Shown here piece by piece: positions 26,347 through 34,423 of a stretch of 40,736 nucleotides of DNA. A program made the position numbers and the translations under genes. The stretch is from Fimenecus sp045579305 (GTDB lineage Bacteria > Bacillota > Clostridia > Oscillospirales > Acutalibacteraceae), in the NCBI GenBank assembly GCA_045579305.1, contig JAZNLY010000039.1:1-40736 (forward strand), written 5' to 3'. Position 1 is the first letter of the stretch, and every line of letters begins with the position of its first letter. The notes below the pieces were generated by a model, which worked only from the letters and a program-made list of their open reading frames with translations, ran no database searches and was not told where the DNA came from.

Positions 26347-26372
26347 ATTTTATGTCTTTCTGTAATCTGTAA

Positions 26373-27767
26373 CTATTCTATTTCATCAAGGTTAACACCT
26401 TTGGTTTCTTTGACTTTTGCTGTGAACATTATTGCTGCCACACCTACTGCAACAACAGAAATTGCAAGGCATACCCACCAGATTGGGAATTTAATCATAC
26501 CTACGATTGCGAGAAGATAACCAACGGCAAGACCGATTATAACTAAAAGTCCTTCTGCACCAACTACAGATGCACGGATGTCCGTCGGCACTTTTTCGGT
26601 CATCATAACATTCATATAGTCTCTTCCAATCCAGTATGAGCCTTGGTAAAGTCCGGCAAAGAAGCCAATCAGATATGGATTCCATCCATTGAGAATACCT
26701 GCTACGAAAAGGCAATACCCTGCCATACAGGTAATTGAAAATCCTGTTACAGTTGCTTTTCTGCCAAGTTTGTCAGCAATAAAGCCTGAAAGGAAGGTAA
26801 TTGTAGCATAAACCACCGGCACCATAAAGAGAGCCTTTGTAATTTCACTTGTACTCATACCAACTTTATGCATTGAAGACTCGAAATAAAGGGCGATTGC
26901 AGGCATTGCCGAGTCAAAGATTATATGTGAAATAATCAGATTTTTTGTGTCGGGATTTGAGAAAATATATTTAACTCCGTTGAAAACACCTGACTGGTTT
27001 CTCTGTGCCTCTTTTTGTTGTTTTTTAAGAGCTTTTTCTGCTTGTCTTTCTTCAATTGGTCGTGAAAGATACTCGATTCTTTCGTTTATAAAGACCTTTG
27101 TATCCTTTGCGAACAATACAACAAGTAAAACTGCCGCAAAGCCGATTACAGCAGGGATTAGGAAGATTTCACGCCATCTTGTGGCATCGTCACCCATGAG
27201 CATATCACGAAGTGTTGGAATGAGAATAACGCCCAGAATACCAAAGCTCTTCAGAAAACTATAAATCTTTGCACGGTGCTTATCAGGTGCTTCTTCAAGA
27301 ATATAGATAATCTGAATATCGTGTCCCATAAAGAAACTGATTATGGCAAAGCCCACAAGGAACATTATGTAACTTGTTGAAAGGTGGATTACAAGAAGTC
27401 CCAGCGCCATACCAAGCGTTGAAATAGCAAAGAGTGGTTTTCTTCCCCATTTATCGGCAAGTGCCTTGTAAAATGGTGTGAAAATACCTAAAACATAGGT
27501 GAACACACCCACACCTGAATGAAGCGCAAGACCTTCCTGGAAGGTATAGTATTTACCCATAAACGGATTGTTTACAAAGAATTCTGTAACAAAAGATGAC
27601 TGTACTGTAACTGTCAGATTACTTGTAACCTCATCAAGAATGTTGACAATGGCAATAAGCATAAGTAACACGAAGAAATATTTACTGTTATTTCCTCTGC
27701 CCTGCATCTTTTTGAGCCTTTTTATTTCCTTTTGCTCATTAAGGGTTATCTGTTCAACAGTTTTCAT
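26373..27767 (-). CDS. MFS transporter
   Basis: A 464-residue major facilitator with twelve predicted helices and a long central loop (about residues 225-265, Lys/Glu/Gln rich). The loop-2/3 signature is ADKWGRKPLF, repeated in the second half as ADKLGRKATV. It resembles sugar/drug MFS proteins that end in KVKETKG; the substrate cannot be assigned. The ATG at 27767 has GGGGAAG upstream. Its promoter overlaps the terminator of the preceding leftward gene, so it is an independent unit. Export of a product made further right is possible but has no support beyond proximity. Confidence 0.85.
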   Translation of the reverse strand: MKTVEQITLNEQKEIKRLKKMQGRGNNSKYFFVLLMLIAIVNILDEVTSNLTVTVQSSFVTEFFVNNPFMGKYYTFQEGLALHSGVGVFTYVLGIFTPFYKALADKWGRKPLFAISTLGMALGLLVIHLSTSYIMFLVGFAIISFFMGHDIQIIYILEEAPDKHRAKIYSFLKSFGILGVILIPTLRDMLMGDDATRWREIFLIPAVIGFAAVLLVVLFAKDTKVFINERIEYLSRPIEERQAEKALKKQQKEAQRNQSGVFNGVKYIFSNPDTKNLIISHIIFDSAMPAIALYFESSMHKVGMSTSEITKALFMVPVVYATITFLSGFIADKLGRKATVTGFSITCMAGYCLFVAGILNGWNPYLIGFFAGLYQGSYWIGRDYMNVMMTEKVPTDIRASVVGAEGLLVIIGLAVGYLLAIVGMIKFPIWWVCLAISVVAVGVAAIMFTAKVKETKGVNLDEIE

Positions 27768-27796
27768 TTACACTTCCCCTTTCAGTTTATATTCTA

Positions 27797-27825
27797 ATTA
27801 TAAACAAAAAAATATGACCTGTAAA
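27797..27825 (-). promoter_or_regulatory. Promoter of the MFS gene, overlapping a terminator
   Basis: On the minus strand, TTTACA (27825-27820), 17 bases and TATAAT (27802-27797). The -35 box lies in the loop and descending arm of the terminator hairpin at 27813-27836, and the spacer contains its T-run. Confidence 0.65.
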
Positions 27826-27836
27826 GACAGGTCATA
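27813..27836 (-). terminator. Terminator of the first surface-protein paralogue
   Basis: A 10-base perfect stem TATGACCTGT/ACAGGTCATA with a 4-base loop, followed on the minus strand by a run of seven or more T. It ends the leftward gene at 27857-28882. Confidence 0.85.
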
Positions 27837-27856
27837 AATTTTGTTATGTAGTTTTA

Positions 27857-28882
27857 TTATCCTTTGAAACCACCGTTGAGAACAACAACGAAGTCAACGA
27901 TAGCAGTTGCCTGCTGAACAGGAACAGTGAAACCCATAGCACTGATAGTAAGGTTTTTGAGTGTGATGTTAGTAACATAACTCCATGTACCATTTACAAT
28001 CTGTCCGTTACTGTTGATAGCAACCTTAACGATAGGGTTAGTATAATGAAGTGTACAATCCTGGTCAGCAATAGAAGCGTTCATACCAAGACCTGAGAAC
28101 TGACCGATAACAGAGTCGATATCACCAACAACTGAGATTGCGTGACCTACTGTGCCATTGTACATATTTCCGTTACCCTTATCTGTCTGTTCTTTCATAA
28201 GCATTTCAATAACAATATTGTTACCATTCTTATATGCTTTTGCTGCCTTTACATCAGAAACTGAAAGATTAGTATGACCACCTGTAATACCCTGAATATT
28301 CTTTGAGTTATTCTGAAGTGCTTTTGCCATAACGCCTTCTGCAAAGCTAAGCAAAGTACTGTTGATACCAGGAGCATTCATCTGACGTAATGTCATCTGC
28401 TGATATGAAGTTACAGAATTATGAGTCTTTGCAGCAGAGTGTTTATATGCTTCAACAATCTGTGCAGTTGTCCATGTTGACGGGTCGTTTGACTGCTGAG
28501 AATTTCCCTGCTGATTATTGTTCTGTTGACCATTCTGCTGGTCATTATCCTGTGGGAAATTGTTCATATCATTATTCTGGTTAAAGTCGCCAAAATTAGG
28601 ATTAGCACCTGCTACATCCTTTAATTCTATCTGACCTGACTCGATAAGATAGTTGTAATATGCGAACATCTGGCTACAATATTCACAGTCACATTTTAAG
28701 TCTTTATCCTTATTATTTGCTAAAACAGCAAAAACTATTGAAAATACTGCTACGAAAAATACTACTACAGCTACAACGATTGCAATTATCTTCTTTGTTT
28801 TGTCCGGCATCTTTGCCTTTTTGGGTGTTGCAGCAGGTGTTGCAGCAGGCTCTACCGGGTTCATAGGTTCTTTAGATTCCAT
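27857..28882 (-). CDS. Membrane-anchored surface protein, paralogue 1 of an unrecognised family
   Basis: I do not recognise a named family. The 341-residue protein has a Pro/Ala/Lys-rich cytoplasmic tail (1-30), one membrane helix (31-55), a cysteine cluster KCDCEYC (C64, C66, C69), an Asn/Gln-rich low-complexity linker (about 95-130), then an outside domain of about 200 residues. That domain is shared with the genes at 33337 and 34424: opening WTTAQIVEAYKHSAAKTHNSV, central GGHTNLSVSDVKAAKAYK, MKEQTD, GTVGHAISVVGD, LHYTNPIVKVAINSNG, GTWSYV, and a Gly-Gly-Phe near the end. It is the most diverged of the three and has Lys-Gly after GGF. It has its own promoter and terminator. A structural or ligand-binding surface role is possible; no catalytic motif is seen. 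Confidence 0.75.
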   Translation of the reverse strand: MESKEPMNPVEPAATPAATPKKAKMPDKTKKIIAIVVAVVVFFVAVFSIVFAVLANNKDKDLKCDCEYCSQMFAYYNYLIESGQIELKDVAGANPNFGDFNQNNDMNNFPQDNDQQNGQQNNNQQGNSQQSNDPSTWTTAQIVEAYKHSAAKTHNSVTSYQQMTLRQMNAPGINSTLLSFAEGVMAKALQNNSKNIQGITGGHTNLSVSDVKAAKAYKNGNNIVIEMLMKEQTDKGNGNMYNGTVGHAISVVGDIDSVIGQFSGLGMNASIADQDCTLHYTNPIVKVAINSNGQIVNGTWSYVTNITLKNLTISAMGFTVPVQQATAIVDFVVVLNGGFKG

Positions 28883-28914
28883 AGTTATTTCCTCCTATAT
28901 ACACATATGAAAAT

Positions 28915-28943
28915 ATTCTACTATAAATTTATTATTTTGTCAA
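28915..28943 (-). promoter_or_regulatory. Sigma-A promoter of paralogue 1
   Basis: On the minus strand, TTGACA (28943-28938), 17 bases and TAGAAT (28920-28915). The start codon at 28882 follows a GGAGG site. Confidence 0.8.
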
Positions 28944-28966
28944 CGAATGACATAATAATTGAATAC

Positions 28967-29980
28967 TCATAATACCGGCTTCCCATTTTCAAAAGTCACA
29001 GGTTTTATGTATGTAAGTCTTGGTGATTTGAAGAAGTCCTTTGTAGCTGTTGCGTGATAAACCATTATAATCTCGCCGTTTTCACGATATAGAAAACTAC
29101 AATGACCTGCATTATAAATATTCTTCAAAGGCTCATTCGAGTGAACTTTTCTTCTGCTTTTTTCCCAATTATTACTATCCATTACTTCCCCACCATTGAA
29201 GGTGAGCATACCCATACAGTAACCGCCTGAGCTGAACCCACTTGCGGAATAAACAATGAAAATATCATCTTCATTATATAGGACAGCGGGACCTTCATTA
29301 ACGCTCCAGCCCTTCTTCTCCCATCTGTATTGCGGCTCACTGAGCAATACTGAATTGTGATTTCCGTTTTCATCAGTTTTAAGGGTATATGGGTTTTCCA
29401 TCTCTGTCATAAGAATTCCCTGATGGGCAACATTAAGGTAAGCAGAGCAGACAAAATAGAGTTTTCCGTCTTTTTGAAGATATGTTCCGTCAATGTTATT
29501 CATTCCATCGGGTGCTAAAAATCCTTTGAATTCATATTCGCCCATAATGTCCTCTGTTTTACTTTCAAGGACAAAGGAATATCGGTAATAGTCGTCGTGG
29601 TCGATTGTTTCCTTTGCATAGGGCATTGTACCCCGTGGAACAAGGTTTTTATCAAACCTTCCGCAAGCAACGATATACCATTTATCCCCTATTTTATGAA
29701 TTTCGGGTGCCCAGATATCACCCACAATTCCGTCATTACCACACCAATAAACAGTTCTCATTTTCTCGACTGTAATGTCATTATAGGCATTGACCTTGAA
29801 AATATCCACACCGCCACCCGTTGTAAATGTATAGTATGTGCCGGTTTCATCCTCAACAATGCACGGGTCTCCACCATTTACATTATCTATTGGTTTGTCA
29901 TAAGGCGTTATTGTCACAAGCCCCAATGAAACGAGAATTGAAAGAATAACTGAAGTTATTGAATTGAGTAAATTCTGCAT
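28967..29980 (-). CDS. Secreted glycoside hydrolase family 43-like protein
   Basis: A 337-residue five-bladed beta-propeller glycosidase of the GH43 type (arabinofuranosidase/xylosidase group). After an N-terminal hydrophobic segment (about 5-25) that may be a signal peptide or anchor, the catalytic trio is recognisable: D38 in GGDPCIVED (general base), D164 in NNIDGTYL (pKa modulator) and E229 in VNEGPAVLY (general acid). The family marker DIWAPEIHKIGDKWYI is also present. Likely action is on arabinose- or xylose-containing glycans outside the cell. I prefer the ATG at 29980, with GGTGA just upstream, to a GTG at 29989. No carbohydrate-binding module follows. It is a single-gene unit. Confidence 0.85.
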   Translation of the reverse strand: MQNLLNSITSVILSILVSLGLVTITPYDKPIDNVNGGDPCIVEDETGTYYTFTTGGGVDIFKVNAYNDITVEKMRTVYWCGNDGIVGDIWAPEIHKIGDKWYIVACGRFDKNLVPRGTMPYAKETIDHDDYYRYSFVLESKTEDIMGEYEFKGFLAPDGMNNIDGTYLQKDGKLYFVCSAYLNVAHQGILMTEMENPYTLKTDENGNHNSVLLSEPQYRWEKKGWSVNEGPAVLYNEDDIFIVYSASGFSSGGYCMGMLTFNGGEVMDSNNWEKSRRKVHSNEPLKNIYNAGHCSFLYRENGEIIMVYHATATKDFFKSPRLTYIKPVTFENGKPVL

Positions 29981-29996
29981 AATTATCACCGAAAAG

Positions 29997-30025
29997 ATAA
30001 TATCACATATTTTTAAAGTTTACAA
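29997..30025 (-). promoter_or_regulatory. Candidate promoter of the GH43 gene
   Basis: On the minus strand, TTGTAA (30025-30020), 17 bases and TATTAT (30002-29997). This implies a leader of only about 10 bases before the ATG at 29980, short but workable. Confidence 0.5.
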
Positions 30026-30031
30026 CAAAAA

Positions 30032-30057
30032 AGCGTCCTGAATAAACTCAAGACGCT
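30032..30057 (-). terminator. Terminator of the GH3/acyltransferase unit
   Basis: On the minus strand, AGCGTCTTGA pairs with TCAGGACGCT through one G-U pair with a 6-base loop, followed by TTTTTTGTTG. It lies 8 bases beyond the acyltransferase stop codon. Confidence 0.85.
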
Positions 30058-30064
30058 CTTATTT

Positions 30065-31489
30065 TTATTTCGCTAATTCCACAAGGGCATTTTCGTATTC
30101 ACTGTAGAATTTTTCCACAATTTCTCTGTCTTTTTCTGTACCGAAGAAGCTGATAGAGATACATAAATCCCCTCTGAAACAACCTATTGTTGCAACTGCG
30201 CAAGGCTTACGCTTTGCAGCACCTGACGCATACATATCCATAGGCTCATTTCCATCCAGGGCAAGTAACTGTGTTTTTGTTACACCGATATTACTTACAG
30301 AAAGTGATGGATTACTGTAGCACATTTTGATAATTGGCTCAGCCTGAGCATAAACCATTGATTTGTATGCAAAATCCAACAATGGGATGCCATAAAGACC
30401 CATAAACTCATCATTTTTATATTTCTGACCTGCTTGCTTTACTGCTTCAAGTGTTTCCATTGGAGTTTCACCAACCTTATCAACAGTGCAGTTGATAAAT
30501 GAAACCTCATTTGTATAACCAAGCTTTGCAGGGTTTTTGATATATCTTCTGAGGTCAACGGCTGTAGTCACATTTACTGTGTCATCTCCGCTTAACCCTG
30601 TAAGTTTTTTGTAGGCATGCATATATGCAGTAAGCAGCAAATCATTTCCGCTACATCCTGCTTTTTTAGCCACCGCCAAGGCAGGCTGGAAAATTTCACT
30701 GCTGATTTTATAACGGGTGAGAATTGGCTTGTCGTCCTTGCTGTCAGGAGTATATGGGAAGATGTTTTTCACCTTTGATGCAGGATTTGTAAAGAGTGAT
30801 TTTGCCTTTTTACGCTTATCCTTTTCGAAATCACCATAAACCTGGTCAAAATCTCGTGGTCCCTGACTATATGCCAATGGACTTGTGCCATCTTTTACAA
30901 GATTTGTGTAGTTGCGACAGATATCGGCAACAAAAGTAAAGAAGCCTGTACCATCAACGCACATATGATTCACAAGATAGCAGACAGTTGTCTTTCCATC
31001 ATTATAGAAAAGGTGGATTTTAAGCTGAATATTGCTATCCGTTGGAATTTCCTGTGTAAAGAAGGTGTCTTTCTTAGCAATTATTGGCTCTTCATCTGAA
31101 GAAGTCACAACCTCACCAATATGATACGGCATTGGTTTCCAGTATGGTGAAATCGGACTGTAAACCACCTTTGAACGGAAGATATATGCTTTCTCAAGCA
31201 ATCCCATAACTGCAGTTTTATAACTTTCTTCGTCCACAATATAGTCATAAACTAACTCGAGTCTTTCCATTCTGTCCATATATTTACGGCACATAAAATT
31301 GATTTTATCAAGCAATTCGCAACGTATTTTTTTAGGACGACTATTTAATTTTCCGTTTTGTATTTCACTTTCAATAAGGTCAACACAGAATTTTTCGTTT
31401 GTTGCACCTGATTTAATAAGTTCATCAATTCGTGCAACAACATCTGCATTTTTTACTGAAAGCTGTTTTAAGACATTGTCTTTGTTCAT
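30065..31489 (-). CDS. Condensation-fold acyltransferase with HxxxDG motif
   Basis: A 474-residue protein of the CoA-dependent acyltransferase superfamily (NRPS condensation, alcohol acetyltransferase and wax-ester synthase branches). The catalytic motif is HMCVDG at 175-180 within VCYLVNHMCVDGTGFF, and the second half has the usual NDLLLTAYMHAYKKLTG and DLRRYI segments. No transmembrane helix is seen. The likely reaction is transfer of an activated acyl group to an alcohol or amine. It follows the GH3-like gene by 10 bases, so the two form one transcript. I start it at the ATG at 31489, which has AAGGTGA upstream; the ATG at 31507 would overlap the GH3 stop. Branch and substrate are not resolved from sequence alone. 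Confidence 0.75.
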   Translation of the reverse strand: MNKDNVLKQLSVKNADVVARIDELIKSGATNEKFCVDLIESEIQNGKLNSRPKKIRCELLDKINFMCRKYMDRMERLELVYDYIVDEESYKTAVMGLLEKAYIFRSKVVYSPISPYWKPMPYHIGEVVTSSDEEPIIAKKDTFFTQEIPTDSNIQLKIHLFYNDGKTTVCYLVNHMCVDGTGFFTFVADICRNYTNLVKDGTSPLAYSQGPRDFDQVYGDFEKDKRKKAKSLFTNPASKVKNIFPYTPDSKDDKPILTRYKISSEIFQPALAVAKKAGCSGNDLLLTAYMHAYKKLTGLSGDDTVNVTTAVDLRRYIKNPAKLGYTNEVSFINCTVDKVGETPMETLEAVKQAGQKYKNDEFMGLYGIPLLDFAYKSMVYAQAEPIIKMCYSNPSLSVSNIGVTKTQLLALDGNEPMDMYASGAAKRKPCAVATIGCFRGDLCISISFFGTEKDREIVEKFYSEYENALVELAK

Positions 31490-31499
31490 TTTATTCACC

Positions 31500-33194
31500 T
31501 TAGTCAATTACGTGAGATAGGAAGAATTCCTTTCTGTCGTCACTGTCAATAACCTTGATAGGCTTAACCTGGTTAAGGTTTGCACCGCGTGCACGAAGAA
31601 CTTCACGATAGTCATCGTATGTACCATGACGAAGGAATTTAACCTCACAATTTCCGAGAGCACCACTGTCGATAAGTGGTTTAACGGAAACGTTACCTTC
31701 GCAGAGTTTTTCTTCAAATACCTTTGTATATCTGTCCCATTCGCTTCTTGGCACCGGTTTTGCAGTTTCAACAAGAAGTGCATAGTGACCGGGAGAAGTT
31801 GTACGGTCAGGATAGATACTGTAACCGATAAATGTTTCGTCAAGCTCTTCTGCCATATTTGCAACGATTTCGTCAAATGCCATTGAGCTGATTTTTTCAC
31901 CACTGATATTTGCAATCTGGTTAAGTCTGTAGCAGAATGTAACCATTGGTGATTCATAATAGTAACCTGTTACACGAATTACGTCTTCGATTCTGTAACG
32001 ATAGAAACCACTTGTATTTGTAAGGATGATTTCATATTCCTTGCCAACCTCAAGGTCCTTAATTGTAAGAAGATTATCATAATCATCTGAATCAATAGGA
32101 CGGAACTCATAGAAACCATTCTGTGGAAGCATTACATATTCAAAAGAGTTAAGCTCGATAGGAACTGCCATCATAGCTTCTGTTGCTGCATATCCGAGAT
32201 AATGAATTGGCATATCGTCACCGAGATATCTCTTGAGCTTCTTTTCGTAGAAAGCAAGAGCACCTGTGCCCATACCGTACATCCAGGAAACATTCGGCCA
32301 GATTCTTGGCACGATTGGTGACTCATCAAAGCCCTTACGGAATTCATTTCTAAGCTCTTCCGCTCTTTCCGGGTTTGGCTTGAGTCTCTTCTGAAGCTGT
32401 TCACGCATTTCATCAGGACACTTGATACTGCTGTTGATAACACCCTTTTCGATATCGTTACAGAGCATTTCCCAGTTTTCTTCAAGATAGAAGAACATTG
32501 ATTCAAGAGTTGTGATGAAAATTGTACCGAGATAACTTACGTTTCTGTGCTGTAAAGCAAAGAGTAATTTAAGATAATGTGAATCGTAATCAAGATTTCC
32601 GTCAGCAAATTGCAATTCCTTCGGAGAAGTTGCAATCATTGGAACAATAGGCTTAATATTGAGAAGTGGAATTGAAGAAAGACAGCTTACTGTTTTGCCG
32701 TTTCCGAGCTTACGACAGTTTACTTCAGCAGTGAGCAAGCCCTTCTGTGGTGGCATTTTTCTGCCCTGTGCCTTGAACCATTTGTATGCGCAACCTACAG
32801 GTGCACTGAAGCTGAAGCACTGACAAACCCACTCTGCCCATGCTGAAAGCGGAACAAGCTTTGACTTACCTGTACTACCTGAAGACTCTGTAAATCTACG
32901 TACAAAAGCAGCTGTATTAAGGTTCTTTTCACCCTGTGCCATTCTCTGTACATACTCGTCATAATCATAGTAGTTTGTAAGAGGAACAAGTTTTTTGTAG
33001 TCCTCATAACTATGTACATCGGCAAAATTATTCTTTTTACCATATACAGTATTTTTGTTCTTATTCATCAATGCCTTGAGCAAAGTTTCCTGAACCTTGT
33101 TGGCATTTTTAGCATAGATTTTTAATTTGGCATGTTCCATTCTGCCAAGCATAATACCAAAATTGGTATTCATTCTGCTGATAATAGGATTCAT
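31500..33194 (-). CDS. GH3 family (JAR1-like) adenylate-forming acyl-acid amido synthetase
   Basis: A 564-residue member of the GH3 family, part of the adenylate-forming superfamily. Plant GH3 enzymes adenylate a carboxylic acid and couple it to an amino acid. The three nucleotide motifs are present: SSGSTGKSK (104-112), GYAATEA (334-340, the YxSSE-like motif) and YRYRIEDVIRVTGYY (398-412, matching YRVGDVLxVxGF), then the C-terminal domain with RLNQIANISGEKIS. The start at 33194 has GGAGGAATT at good spacing and lies about 55 bases after the promoter; the longer frame to 33239 has no ribosome site. Bacterial GH3 proteins are largely uncharacterised. Pairing with an HxxxDG acyltransferase suggests activation and transfer of an acyl acid. 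Family assignment is strong, substrate unknown. Confidence 0.85.
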   Translation of the reverse strand: MNPIISRMNTNFGIMLGRMEHAKLKIYAKNANKVQETLLKALMNKNKNTVYGKKNNFADVHSYEDYKKLVPLTNYYDYDEYVQRMAQGEKNLNTAAFVRRFTESSGSTGKSKLVPLSAWAEWVCQCFSFSAPVGCAYKWFKAQGRKMPPQKGLLTAEVNCRKLGNGKTVSCLSSIPLLNIKPIVPMIATSPKELQFADGNLDYDSHYLKLLFALQHRNVSYLGTIFITTLESMFFYLEENWEMLCNDIEKGVINSSIKCPDEMREQLQKRLKPNPERAEELRNEFRKGFDESPIVPRIWPNVSWMYGMGTGALAFYEKKLKRYLGDDMPIHYLGYAATEAMMAVPIELNSFEYVMLPQNGFYEFRPIDSDDYDNLLTIKDLEVGKEYEIILTNTSGFYRYRIEDVIRVTGYYYESPMVTFCYRLNQIANISGEKISSMAFDEIVANMAEELDETFIGYSIYPDRTTSPGHYALLVETAKPVPRSEWDRYTKVFEEKLCEGNVSVKPLIDSGALGNCEVKFLRHGTYDDYREVLRARGANLNQVKPIKVIDSDDRKEFFLSHVID

Positions 33195-33255
33195 ATTAAT
33201 TCCTCCAATTTTTTTATATCTTTGTTTTGCAATCGACATATTTTCACAATTAATA

Positions 33256-33284
33256 ATTGTACCTCTTTTTAGTTAATTTGTCAA
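33256..33284 (-). promoter_or_regulatory. Sigma-A promoter of the GH3/acyltransferase unit
   Basis: On the minus strand, consensus TTGACA (33284-33279), 17 bases and TACAAT (33261-33256). One of the best promoters in the window. Confidence 0.85.
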
Positions 33285-33312
33285 TGTGGAAACACTTACA
33301 CTAAAAAGTCTA

Positions 33313-33338
33313 AAAAAACTCCCTTTCGGGAGTTTTTT
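33313..33338 (-). terminator. Terminator of paralogue 2, overlapping its stop codon
   Basis: Stem ACTCCC/GGGAGT with loop TTTC, extended by A/T pairing on both sides to about 11 base pairs, followed on the minus strand by T-rich sequence. The upstream flank overlaps the stop codon of the gene at 33337. Confidence 0.85.
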
Positions 33339-34320
33339 AGAATCCGCCACCAATTACGATGATATATTCAATTTCTGCGTCTGCATGCTTGACCATAACA
33401 CCGCTTATATCAAGATTTCTGATATAAATCATTGAATTATAGCTCCATGTACCCTTTTCAATGATACCGTTTTCATTAATTCTGACTTTTACTGTAGGTT
33501 TTGCATAATGCACCTTAATATCAGCCTCTTCAAACTTAATATCAAACATAGGGAATTGTTCAACTGCAGTTGCCACATTACCTAAAACATTGATTGCATG
33601 TCCTACCGAACCACCCTGGAAATCACCATAAATGCCGTCAGTCTGCTCAACCATAGTCATTTCAATAACTGTATATTTGCCCTCTTTATATGCCTTTATT
33701 GTTTTCACATCTGACACAGCGAGTTTGGTGTATCCGCCTGTAACACCGCCATAAGAGATTGCATTATTCTTAATAACTGTATCAATAATAGGCTTTATTG
33801 CATTAAGAAATGCGCCAAGCACACCACTGTTCTTTACTTCAAGCTTATGAAGAATCATTTTCTGTGATGACTGAACTGAAGAATGGGATTTTGCTGCCGC
33901 TTTTTTGTAATATTCAACTGCTTCAGCCTTTGTCCATTCAGCAGGGTTTGCCGGAAGTTCTCGCTGTGGTGCTTTTTCTTCTTCCTTCTGAGGAGGAGTA
34001 TCCACACCACCAACAGAATCTCCACCATTTGTCACGGGTTCACCATTTTCATCAATAACGGGCTCTTCCGTCTGAGAATCTGTCACCGGGTCCTGTGAAT
34101 CGAAATCAATGTTTTCGTCGTTATCTTTTTCAGGTAAAACAGATTCTGTTCCTGATGTTGCAATTCTTTTATCAGCAGTTGCTTTACCAAGATATACAAC
34201 ACCTACCGTAAGAGCTATAGCAAGAACCACTGCAATAAAGCTCGTGAAATTGGAAGATGCTTTTTCTTTCTTTATCTTTTTAACTTCTGCTTGTTCGGGA
34301 GTCAAAGGTACTTTTGCCAC
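33337..34320 (-). CDS. Membrane-anchored surface protein, paralogue 2 of an unrecognised family
   Basis: A 327-residue relative of the genes at 34424 (very close) and 27857 (more distant); no named family recognised. It has a short Lys-rich cytoplasmic tail, a membrane helix (about 25-46), an acidic Asp/Glu/Pro-rich linker of about 80 residues, then the shared domain starting PAEWTKAEAVEYYKKAAAKS. It contains KSHSSVQSSQKMILHKLEV, GGYTKLAVSDVKTIKAYKEG, VEQTDGIYG, GSVGHAINVLGN, VKVRINENGIIEKGTWSY and terminal GGGF. I start at the GTG at 34320, with AGGAG 8 bases upstream. The ATG at 34353 would lie at or before the transcription start of the promoter at 34357-34385. It has its own promoter and terminator. 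Confidence 0.75.
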   Translation of the reverse strand: MAKVPLTPEQAEVKKIKKEKASSNFTSFIAVVLAIALTVGVVYLGKATADKRIATSGTESVLPEKDNDENIDFDSQDPVTDSQTEEPVIDENGEPVTNGGDSVGGVDTPPQKEEEKAPQRELPANPAEWTKAEAVEYYKKAAAKSHSSVQSSQKMILHKLEVKNSGVLGAFLNAIKPIIDTVIKNNAISYGGVTGGYTKLAVSDVKTIKAYKEGKYTVIEMTMVEQTDGIYGDFQGGSVGHAINVLGNVATAVEQFPMFDIKFEEADIKVHYAKPTVKVRINENGIIEKGTWSYNSMIYIRNLDISGVMVKHADAEIEYIIVIGGGF

Positions 34321-34356
34321 AACACATTCTCCTTTTAAAATAGTATTGTTCACTCT

Positions 34357-34385
34357 ATTTTACCCCTATTTTCTCCCTTTGTCAA
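34357..34385 (-). promoter_or_regulatory. Sigma-A promoter of paralogue 2
   Basis: On the minus strand, TTGACA (34385-34380), 17 bases and TAAAAT (34362-34357). Transcription is expected from about 34350, which supports the GTG start at 34320. Confidence 0.8.
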
Positions 34386-34423
34386 CGAAAAAGAAATTCA
34401 TATATGGCTATAATTAAAAAATA

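Noticed and set aside
31508..31957. 149-codon leftward frame overlapping the end of the GH3-like gene
   Set aside because: It is on the same strand in another frame of a conserved protein, with no ribosome site and unnatural composition.
34321..34353. ATG start for paralogue 2
   Set aside because: The promoter at 34357-34385 would start RNA at about 34350, leaving no leader; the GTG at 34320 has a good ribosome site.
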